NCBI RefSeq assembly: GCF_001050195.2
Contig: NZ_DF967965.1
Coordinates: forward strand, 2,140,186-2,204,185
Reading direction: 5' to 3'
Length of the DNA stretch: 64,000 nucleotides
Source of the DNA: Anaerolinea thermolimosa
GTDB lineage: Bacteria > Chloroflexota > Anaerolineae > Anaerolineales > Anaerolineaceae
Shown: positions 25,427 through 31,648 of the stretch, piece by piece
Layout of the letters: each line of letters opens with the position of its first letter
Numbering within the stretch: position 1 is the first letter of the stretch
The notes under the pieces: model-generated
Seen by the model: only the letters and a program-made list of their open reading frames with translations
Database searches by the model: none
Told to the model about the DNA's origin: nothing
Program-made: the position numbers and the translations under genes

Positions 25427-25461
25427 GAAGAAAATCCTCCCTGTCTGGCCTGAAAATACAG

Positions 25462-25554
25462 CCAACCGCTTTAGAATTAGTTGATGACCAAAACCGGTCT
25501 TTTTCACCCGTTGGGATTCAAGACCCCCTCTCCGGGAATTACTACTGGGGCAAT
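25462..25554. repeat. attR: right copy of the 93-bp direct repeat
   Basis: Identical to 10232-10324. It is in frame with the 3' remainder of the host propeller gene (GGC AAT GAG CCT ATG across the repeat end). Confidence 0.95.
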
Positions 25555-25782
25555 GAGCCTATGGAAGGTATCTTCTCCGTATGGAAGAAAGACCCTCCCT
25601 CGATATATCTTGAATACCTCGTCAAAGAAAACTATCCCAACTCCAGAGTTACAATGGATGGAGAAATTCTTTCCATGGGAGAGAATTCGCGGTGGCCCCA
25701 ATTCGTTTTGATTTGGGCTTTGCCTGAACAATCTACAGAAGTCACCTTGCAATATAGACCAATTCCTGCCCAAAATCCATAA
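25462..25782 (+). pseudogene. Propeller gene, C-terminal fragment separated by the prophage
   Basis: Bases 25555-25782 encode 75 residues (EPMEGIFSVWKKDPP ... EVTLQYRPIPAQNP) that continue the protein begun at 9077. The last host codon of attL (Asn) is shared with attR, and the frame is conserved. The fragment has beta-strand character (FVLIWALP, VTLQYR) and completes the C-terminal domain. An ATG at 25561 exists, but no good ribosome-binding site precedes it, so separate translation is doubtful. Confidence 0.85.
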
Positions 25783-25812
25783 ACCTGAACTCTATCCAGG
25801 AGATATCCTTAT

Positions 25813-26658
25813 TTGAACTTATCCATCATTCCGTCCCCGTCAAAAATGATTAAAGCCGGGCTTGTTGGGTTGTTCCTCGGGCTACTGAACGCCTGTCACA
25901 GCACCCCCACTGAAATTGCACAGCCAACTCCCGCCTCTCCTTCTCTTCCCGCTCCCTCCCTGACATTTACCGTAGAGTGGACCTCTTCCCCCACGCCTCA
26001 ACCCTTTCCAACCACTGTCACGCCCACCCCCACCTTCACTCCCCAGCCAACAGCAACGTTGACAACGACCCCTACCCCAGCATATAAAATACTGCGTGGA
26101 GAAGTCATCGTCGAGCAGGCCGTCTGTCATTATGGTCCCGGCGCTCCCTATCTCTACAAGTATGGAGTATATCAGGGCAATAACCTCGAAATTCTGCGCC
26201 GCGTTGAAGGGAGCAACTATGTAGAAGTTCGTGCAATCGGCGGAACCAATGCCTGCTGGGTAAAAGTGGATTACCTCAGAATCCAGGGGAACTGGCTCGA
26301 TCTCGAGCCCGTATCAGCCGATCAGGTCGTCCTGCCTCGCTCGCCCTATTACCAGCCACCCACCGGGGTGACCGCCCGGCGCAACGGAAACGTGGTCACC
26401 GTGAGCTGGTATGGCATCGACCTTCGCCCCGGTGACGACTCGGAACAAACCCCGTATATTGTTGAAGCCTGGGTCTGTCAGCAAGGGAAATACATTTTCC
26501 TCCCCGCTGGTACAGCCCGAAATGCAGTGGACATCATCGACGAACCCGGCTGCACTCAACCTTCACGTGCCCGCCTCACGGCTGTCGAAAAACACGGCTA
26601 CACCGCCTTTGTCGAAGTCCCCTGGCCACCTGCGAGCCAGTCAACACCTGACCAATAA
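25813..26658 (+). CDS. Lipoprotein with SH3-like domain
   Basis: A signal peptide ends in the lipobox LLNAC (cleavage before Cys about 28), followed by a Pro/Thr/Ser-rich spacer (about 30-90). A bacterial SH3-like domain comes next (about 92-160: VCHYGPGAPYLYKYGVYQGNNLEILRR ... CWVKVDYLRIQG), then a C-terminal Fn3-like beta domain (TGVTARRNGNVVTVSWYGIDL). It should sit outside the membrane and bind wall or envelope material. A TTG at 25813 (AGGAG 10 bases upstream) is used; ATG at 25846 is an alternative that still keeps a signal peptide. It was the direct downstream neighbour of the propeller gene before phage insertion. Confidence 0.8.
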   Translation: MNLSIIPSPSKMIKAGLVGLFLGLLNACHSTPTEIAQPTPASPSLPAPSLTFTVEWTSSPTPQPFPTTVTPTPTFTPQPTATLTTTPTPAYKILRGEVIVEQAVCHYGPGAPYLYKYGVYQGNNLEILRRVEGSNYVEVRAIGGTNACWVKVDYLRIQGNWLDLEPVSADQVVLPRSPYYQPPTGVTARRNGNVVTVSWYGIDLRPGDDSEQTPYIVEAWVCQQGKYIFLPAGTARNAVDIIDEPGCTQPSRARLTAVEKHGYTAFVEVPWPPASQSTPDQ

Positions 26659-26690
26659 CCCAACTCTTTCCTTTCTGGAGGTTTCCCCTG

Positions 26691-27053
26691 ATTAATTACG
26701 TTTTACGCCAAAAGCTTTATGGTACCTATCTGGAATGCGAACCTCAAGGCGGGGTGATCCAGACCGAATCCGATGCGCTCGATCTCATTGCTGCGTGCGG
26801 CGAGAACGAAACATCGAACCTGCTCATCCACGCCGAGAATCTCCCCGAAGCCTTTTATGATCTACGTACAGGGTTTGCCGGAGCCATTCTGCTTAAATTC
26901 AGCAATTACCGCCTCCGTGTGGCAGCCATCCTTGATCCGGTGAAATCTTCCCGCGGACGTTTTGGAGAAATGGCCCTTGAGACCAACCGGGGAAACCAGT
27001 TTCGGATTTTCCCCGATGTGGAATCGGCTGAAACCTGGTTACTTCACCCCTAG
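26691..27053 (+). CDS. DUF4180 family protein, apparent non-AUG start
   Basis: Family match from SDALDLIAACGENETSNLLIHAENLPEAFYDLRTGFAGAILLKFSNYRLRVAAI to the closing FRIFPDVESAETWL. No ATG, GTG or TTG lies at the family's expected start. GGAGG at 26677-26681 points to CTG (26688) or ATT (26691), and the in-frame stop at 26649 rules out a longer form. The GTG at 26754 would drop about 21 residues that belong to the fold (INYVLRQKLYGTYLECE). ATT initiation is rare but known. DUF4180 function is not established. Confidence 0.8.
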   Translation: MNYVLRQKLYGTYLECEPQGGVIQTESDALDLIAACGENETSNLLIHAENLPEAFYDLRTGFAGAILLKFSNYRLRVAAILDPVKSSRGRFGEMALETNRGNQFRIFPDVESAETWLLHP

Positions 27054-27066
27054 AGAAGGTAATTTC

Positions 27067-27118
27067 TCTGCCCGATCGCAACATGGCCACCCCTGAGCGT
27101 CAAAAGCTTATCGGGCAG
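27067..27118. repeat. 10-bp inverted repeat between DUF4180 gene and galT
   Basis: TCTGCCCGAT and ATCGGGCAGA are separated by 32 bases. No T-run follows on either strand. It could be a weak terminator stem or an operator just upstream of the galT promoter region. Confidence 0.45.
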
Positions 27119-27128
27119 AAAACCCGGT

Positions 27129-27134
27129 TATAAT
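27129..27134 (+). promoter_or_regulatory. -10 element of the galT promoter (candidate)
   Basis: TATAAT, 36 bases before the galT ATG. The -35 position (27106-27111) is weak. Confidence 0.5.
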
Positions 27135-27170
27135 TGTGCCAGCTGCACACTTTCTCTGAGGTAATTCCCA

Positions 27171-28208
27171 ATGAATTTTGACCGACCGCATCGCCGATTA
27201 AACCTGCTGACCGGCCAGTGGGTGCTGGTTTCTCCACATCGCGCCAAACGCCCCTGGCTTGGTCAGGTCGAAAAAGTTCCCCCTGAGAACCTTCCTCAAT
27301 ACGACCCCACCTGCTACCTGTGTCCCGGGAACAAACGCTCGGTTGGGGTCGTCAACCCGCCCTACACAGGCACTTTTGTATTCGACAACGACTTCGCCGC
27401 ACTGCTCACTCCCGAAGAGAACGGCGATGATCAACGCACTACGGGCCTCTTCGTTGCCGAAGAAGAAAATGGCATCTGCCGGGTCATTTGTTTCTCTCCT
27501 CGTCACGATCTTTCTATCCCCGAAATGACTCAGGAAGAGGTTGAAGCCGTTGTGCGAACCTGGAGCGACCAGACCCTTGATCTGGGTCAAAAGGATTTCA
27601 TTCAATATGTGCAGGTGTTCGAGAACAAAGGCGCCATGATGGGCGCTTCCAACCCACACCCGCACAGTCAGATCTGGGCTACCGGACACATTCCCAATGA
27701 GCCAGCAACGGAACTGGAACGGCAGGCGGTTTATCTGGCAGAACACGGCTCATGTCTGCTTTGCGATTACCTCGAAGCCGAACGCCGTTCTGGAGAACGG
27801 ATCATCGCCGTCAATGACGACTTTACCGCTGTGGTGCCCTTCTGGGCGATCTGGCCTTTTGAAGTCCTCGTCCTGGCAAACCATCATATCGCATCCATGC
27901 CTGATCTATCACCTCGCCAGGTCAGCGGGTTGGCCGATATTCTGCGCCAGGTTACCACCCGGTATGATAACCTTTTCGAAATCAGTTTCCCTTACTCCAT
28001 GGGCTTTCACCAGGCTCCTTTTGACGGAAAACCCCACCCCGAACAACATTTCCATGCCCATTATTACCCACCGTTGTTGCGATCGGCAACGGTGCGCAAA
28101 TTTATGGTAGGCTTTGAAATGTTGGGTATGCCTCAGCGAGATTTAACTCCCGAAACCGCCGCTCAGCGCCTGCGTGAACTTCCCTCCACCCATTATCGCC
28201 TGCGATAA
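27171..28208 (+). CDS. galT: Galactose-1-phosphate uridylyltransferase
   Basis: HIT-superfamily enzyme of the Leloir pathway: UDP-glucose plus Gal-1-P gives UDP-galactose plus Glc-1-P. 345 residues. The zinc-site pair CYLCPGNKRS (about 45-54), the active-site NPHPHSQIW (nucleophilic His about 162), and the C-terminal region HQAPFDGKPHPEQHFHAHYYPPLLRS are all present. GAGGTAATTCCC precedes the ATG. Terminated at 28231. No galK or galE is adjacent. Confidence 0.95.
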   Translation: MNFDRPHRRLNLLTGQWVLVSPHRAKRPWLGQVEKVPPENLPQYDPTCYLCPGNKRSVGVVNPPYTGTFVFDNDFAALLTPEENGDDQRTTGLFVAEEENGICRVICFSPRHDLSIPEMTQEEVEAVVRTWSDQTLDLGQKDFIQYVQVFENKGAMMGASNPHPHSQIWATGHIPNEPATELERQAVYLAEHGSCLLCDYLEAERRSGERIIAVNDDFTAVVPFWAIWPFEVLVLANHHIASMPDLSPRQVSGLADILRQVTTRYDNLFEISFPYSMGFHQAPFDGKPHPEQHFHAHYYPPLLRSATVRKFMVGFEMLGMPQRDLTPETAAQRLRELPSTHYRLR

Positions 28209-28230
28209 TCAAGCCAGCCCTGTCCTGATC

Positions 28231-28266
28231 AAAAACTGCCCTGGCAACGCACCAGGGCAGTTTTTT
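28231..28266. terminator. Bidirectional intrinsic terminator between galT and the nucleoside kinase
   Basis: AAAAACTGCCCTGG and CCAGGGCAGTTTTT with a 7-base loop serve both convergent genes. Confidence 0.93.
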
Positions 28267-28904
28267 CAATCAAGTACCATCTCTTCTTTCCCGGCCAGCC
28301 TTTCTTCAATCCGCTGTACCACCAGTTCCAGGTGACGTGAGCTGTGGACAAAATCCAGGTTGTCGGAACGCAGAGTCAACACCGGACATAAATCGAAGGT
28401 TTGAATCCAATCTTCATAAAAGCTTTCGAGAAGCATCAGATATTCCTCTGTGATCCCGGTTTCCATATCACGCGCCCGGCGGCGAATCCTTTCCATTAAA
28501 ACTCCTACGGGGGCCTTGAGGTAGATCAGAAGCGACGGCGCCGGTAAACTGCGCACGACCAGGTCGAAAACCCGACGATACGACCGGTAATCCAGCTCGC
28601 TCAAATTTCCAAGGTGATGAAGCGCCCGGGCAAAGATATAAGCATCTTCATAAATACTCCGGTCAATGATCGCCGGGCGCGGATCATTCCACATTTCCAG
28701 GTGTTGTTCAGCCCGATGGCCAAGAAAGAAAATCTGCAGGTGGAATGACCATTTTTTCATATCTGCATAAAAATCCGAGAGGTACGGGTTATCACCGACT
28801 GATTCATAAGCCGTTCGCCAGCCCAAACGCTCACCCAGACGCTCCGTGAGTGAGGTTTTCCCACAGCCGATGTTCCCCGCAACCAGGATCAATCGTTTAG
28901 CCAT
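28266..28904 (-). CDS. Deoxynucleoside kinase (dCK/dGK family)
   Basis: Phosphorylates deoxynucleosides for salvage. 212 residues. P-loop GNIGCGKTS (10-18), substrate-site FFLGHRAEQHLEMW, the DRS motif (IIDRSIYEDAYIFA) and the Arg-rich lid (RIRRRARDMETGI) are those of the dCK/dGK family. Substrate preference (purine or pyrimidine) is not determinable here. GGGAGCAAGAT precedes the ATG. Divergent from the c-di-AMP receptor gene. Confidence 0.9.
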   Translation of the reverse strand: MAKRLILVAGNIGCGKTSLTERLGERLGWRTAYESVGDNPYLSDFYADMKKWSFHLQIFFLGHRAEQHLEMWNDPRPAIIDRSIYEDAYIFARALHHLGNLSELDYRSYRRVFDLVVRSLPAPSLLIYLKAPVGVLMERIRRRARDMETGITEEYLMLLESFYEDWIQTFDLCPVLTLRSDNLDFVHSSRHLELVVQRIEERLAGKEEMVLD

Positions 28905-28999
28905 ATCTTGCTCCCAGAATATATAGACTCAACCATAATTTCTTGCCTGTCTCCCTGTCCATTGTACACCAGGAAACGTTCAGCTGCTTTCCAGAGAAA

Positions 29000-29028
29000 T
29001 TCAGCTCTAAAGATATTCGCGATATAAT
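29000..29028 (+). promoter_or_regulatory. Promoter of the c-di-AMP receptor gene
   Basis: TATAAT at 29023-29028, with a weak -35 (TTCAGC, 17-base spacer). The predicted start is about 25 bases before the TTG start codon. Confidence 0.6.
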
Positions 29029-29059
29029 ACGATCATCTCTCATCTCCGGGAGGGAAACT

Positions 29060-29422
29060 TTGCCTGACGAAAACCGGTCCGTAGAGGAACAGGTAGACCT
29101 GTTAGTGGTTGTATTCCTGGCGTCGGAGCAGGTAAGCGAGCTCTCTGGCGCACTCATCAAGAACAACTTCCGCGTTACCCTGGTGAACGCCAGTGGAGGA
29201 TTATTACAAAGCGGCATTACCTGCCTCTTCATCGGGATTAATCGTTCACGGTACGACGTGCTGATCGAACTGATTGGCTCCATCTGTCATACCCATCGAC
29301 GCTTTATCCCCGCCGGAAGCACACTTGCGATACCCGAATCCTTTCCCCCCCTGATGATCGAAGTTGAAGTGGGCGCTGCCCACGTGTTTACCCTTGAGGT
29401 AGAACACTACGAAACCTTTTAA
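29060..29422 (+). CDS. darA: PII-like cyclic-di-AMP receptor family protein
   Basis: 120 residues from the TTG at 29060, which has GGGAGGG at good spacing. The ferredoxin-like PII fold is recognisable: VDLLVVVFLASEQVSELSGALIKNNFRVTLVNASGGLLQSGITCLFIGI, in which the ASGGLLQSG loop corresponds to the ligand-binding T/B loops of DarA/PstA. The large T-loop of classical PII is absent. Target partners of these receptors are mostly unknown. It is cotranscribed with the MFS gene starting 9 bases downstream, an association worth noting. The symbol is assigned by family only. Confidence 0.8.
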   Translation: MPDENRSVEEQVDLLVVVFLASEQVSELSGALIKNNFRVTLVNASGGLLQSGITCLFIGINRSRYDVLIELIGSICHTHRRFIPAGSTLAIPESFPPLMIEVEVGAAHVFTLEVEHYETF

Positions 29423-29431
29423 ATCATCCTC

Positions 29432-30742
29432 ATGCCTCCTCACGCATCCCTCCTCAACACCTGGCAACGATTAAAACGTAACACGGCACTCCTCATCGCT
29501 GGGGGAGCCTGGGCAGTGCAATTCCCAGACACCATTCAGCGTAATTTGCGCTGGTTTTTTATGGATGGTGTACTCGCTTCAGGTCAGGATGCCATCCATG
29601 TAACCTACCTCACCCTCTTTGTGCTCGCTCTGGGAGCCAACAAAGCTCAAATTGGCCTGATGTCCTCGCTCGCCAGCCTCAGCGCAGTACTCCTGTTACT
29701 GCCTGGTGCAATGGCGGCTGAGCGAGCCCGTCAGAGAAAATGGGTGGTCATTGCCACTGGCGGGGGGATAACCCGGCTGGGCATTTTAGCCCTCGCCATT
29801 TTACCCTTCATCACCCAGGGGCCGGTTGCCGTCACCCTTGCTATCGCTATTAAAGTGATGATGGACGGGTTCGGGAACTTCAGCCTGCCCGCATGGACAG
29901 CCCTGACTGCTGATATTGTCCCGATCTCCTGGAGAGGTCGTTATTTTGGGAACCGCAACATGGTCATGAGCATAACCAATATGGCGGTCACCCTTCTGGC
30001 TGGTCAGATCATAACCATGGCGGCCTCGCCTTTGTCCGGCTATCAGGCAGTTTATGGTCTGGCCTTTCTCTTCGGATTAGGCTCCACCTTCTGCTTTGCT
30101 CACCTCCTGGAACCTCCCCGCCAGCCTGCTCCTGTGACGTTAAATGCCTACAGGCCTGCCGCCCTTCTCCAATCTCTGCGAGAAGATGCCAACTTCAGAA
30201 ATTTCTGCATCTCTCAAATGGCCTGGAACTTTTCGTTGAATATTGCCGGGCCGTTCTTCTCGGTCTATCAGGTAGAACAGCTCAAGGCCACTCCGGCTAT
30301 CGTGGGCATTCTCAGCATCGTGTCCAGCCTGGCCGGTCTTCCAGCGTTGCGACTTTTTGGCAACCTCAATGATCGGCTTGGTGCTTATCGAGTCACCCTC
30401 CTCTCCGGTATGCTCATCCCCTTTGCCCCAATCCTGTGGATCTTTACCAGCTCTCCCTGGCACCCCCTGCCGATCAATATCCTCTCCGGTTTCCTCTGGG
30501 CCGGTTACAACCTGGCTTCCTTCAATCTCCTGCTCGCCATTACCCCTCCTGAATTACGGCCGCGATATTCTGCCCTTTACCAGATCGCCATCATGGTGTC
30601 TGCGGCCATCGGGGCCGCCCTCGGGGGTGGCATAGTACAACAGTGGGGCTTCCCCGCAATTTTCCTCCTCTCAGGGATCGGACGGATGATCAGCCTGTTT
30701 CTCTTCTGGCGCACCGTAAAGCCGCCTGAGCTCTCTTCTTAA
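29432..30742 (+). CDS. Major facilitator superfamily transporter
   Basis: 436 residues with about 12 hydrophobic segments. The loop motif between the second and third spans is AAERARQRKW, a variant of the MFS GxxxDRxGRR signature. The second half begins NFRNFCISQMAWNFSLNIAGPFFSVYQVEQ. A substrate cannot be assigned. It immediately follows the c-di-AMP receptor gene, which might link its regulation to that second messenger (inference). The start lacks a clear ribosome-binding site; translation may be coupled to the upstream gene. Confidence 0.85.
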   Translation: MPPHASLLNTWQRLKRNTALLIAGGAWAVQFPDTIQRNLRWFFMDGVLASGQDAIHVTYLTLFVLALGANKAQIGLMSSLASLSAVLLLLPGAMAAERARQRKWVVIATGGGITRLGILALAILPFITQGPVAVTLAIAIKVMMDGFGNFSLPAWTALTADIVPISWRGRYFGNRNMVMSITNMAVTLLAGQIITMAASPLSGYQAVYGLAFLFGLGSTFCFAHLLEPPRQPAPVTLNAYRPAALLQSLREDANFRNFCISQMAWNFSLNIAGPFFSVYQVEQLKATPAIVGILSIVSSLAGLPALRLFGNLNDRLGAYRVTLLSGMLIPFAPILWIFTSSPWHPLPINILSGFLWAGYNLASFNLLLAITPPELRPRYSALYQIAIMVSAAIGAALGGGIVQQWGFPAIFLLSGIGRMISLFLFWRTVKPPELSS

Positions 30743-30770
30743 CCACATCTTTTTTCAGGTCAGCAAAACC

Positions 30771-31028
30771 ATGGAACCAACCGTGAAAGAGATTCACTTT
30801 ACCCCCACAAGAACCTGTTCCCGGCAGATTCACATCCTGCTGGAAGGTACAACCATTCGTCAGGTTGAATTTGAAGGCGGCTGCGACGGCAACCTGCAGG
30901 CCATTTGCCGCCTTCTGGTCGGCCTGGACGCCACAGAAGCCATTCAACGCCTCCGGGGTATCGATTGTGGCAACCGTGGAACATCCTGCCCCGACCAGCT
31001 GGCACGCGCCTTGCAATCCTCGCTCTGA
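30771..31028 (+). CDS. TSCPD-domain protein
   Basis: 85 residues, named for the conserved TSCPDQLARAL motif at the C-terminus. Other conserved parts are CSRQIHILLEG and VEFEGGCDGNLQAICRLLVG. The same domain occurs at the C-terminus of some class II ribonucleotide reductases, and stand-alone copies are widespread in anaerobes; their role is unsettled. Paired Cys (in GGCDGN and TSCPD) suggest metal or redox binding. Coding region and family are clear. Confidence 0.85.
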   Translation: MEPTVKEIHFTPTRTCSRQIHILLEGTTIRQVEFEGGCDGNLQAICRLLVGLDATEAIQRLRGIDCGNRGTSCPDQLARALQSSL

Positions 31029-31119
31029 AAGGTGAAACCATACCCTTTTTCATAGCCAGCTCTGCTGGAGAGATCATTTTTGTTATGCGGTTGTAATGAA
31101 AAAGGATGATTTCACACTT

Positions 31120-31125
31120 TATAAT
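31120..31125 (+). promoter_or_regulatory. -10 element upstream of the surface-cluster genes (candidate)
   Basis: TATAAT preceded by T; the -35 is weak. Located 36 bases before the ATG at 31161. The 31029-31119 stretch holds no gene. Confidence 0.45.
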
Positions 31126-31160
31126 CCAAATAAAATGGTTAGTCAGATCAATCCAAAAAA

Positions 31161-31637
31161 ATGACAATCGACCGTAAGACTATTGAACCCACTATGATGC
31201 AAGAAGATCCCTTCTGGCAAATTGACCCGACGCTTGTGCTCAACCCGCCGCCGGCCTATGCCCGATATAAACTCATCATGAGTGCTTTTTTCAATGCGGC
31301 GCATTCGGTCTCTTTCGGGCCTTCCAGGGGAAATTTACATCGGCATTCCTATCACCTGAGGGTTACTGCCATGGCTTCTGCCCTCGCGCCCGATAATAGC
31401 CTGGTGCCATACGAAACCCTGCGGCAAATCATGACAAAAATCACCGCCGCATATGAAGGTACGATTCTCAATAACCTGCCACCTTTTCGTACCATCCAGC
31501 CTACCACAGAGGCTCTTGCGGCTATCGTGGCCCAGCAAATCGAGCGGCTGGCACGTGATTTACCCATCAAAATTATTGAAGTCACCGTGATGGAATCGCC
31601 TACCCAGGGAGTTTCTATTCAATTAAATCCATCATAA
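31161..31637 (+). CDS. 6-pyruvoyl-tetrahydropterin synthase-like (QueD/PTPS fold) protein
   Basis: 158 residues with the T-fold zinc triad: H48 in SAFFNAAHSV, then H60 and H62 in NLHRHSYHLRV. The C-terminal EVTVMESPTQGVSIQL contains the substrate-anchoring Glu. The catalytic Cys normally located between the first His and the HxH motif is absent, so a standard PTPS or QueD reaction is doubtful. The next gene (12 bases on) encodes a membrane protein of the family named 'PTPS-related', which is known partly from fusions to this domain, so the two probably act together. No other queuosine or folate genes are nearby. Confidence 0.8.
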   Translation: MTIDRKTIEPTMMQEDPFWQIDPTLVLNPPPAYARYKLIMSAFFNAAHSVSFGPSRGNLHRHSYHLRVTAMASALAPDNSLVPYETLRQIMTKITAAYEGTILNNLPPFRTIQPTTEALAAIVAQQIERLARDLPIKIIEVTVMESPTQGVSIQLNPS

Positions 31638-31648
31638 GCAAAACTGCC

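Larger units (their letters stand above)
10232..25554. mobile_element. Integrated compact siphovirus-like prophage (about 15.2 kb unit)
   Basis: The element is bounded by perfect 93-bp direct repeats (attL 10232-10324, attR 25462-25554) and lies inside a host gene whose halves rejoin in frame if one repeat copy is removed. The interior is visibly AT-richer than the flanks. It encodes, left to right, three small early proteins, a long non-coding structured region, small and large terminase, portal, MuF-like protein, scaffold, capsid, four connector/completion proteins, tail tube, tail chaperones with a frameshift, tape measure, hub, fibre, an XhlA-like protein, and a convergent tyrosine integrase. 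Not recognised: repressor, excisionase, replication proteins, endolysin. The gene order resembles SPP1-type head and tail modules without a capsid protease. Confidence 0.95.

Noticed and set aside
10325..25461. Capsid-forming phage-inducible island
   Set aside because: Those elements lack tail genes; this one has tube, tape measure, hub and fibre genes.
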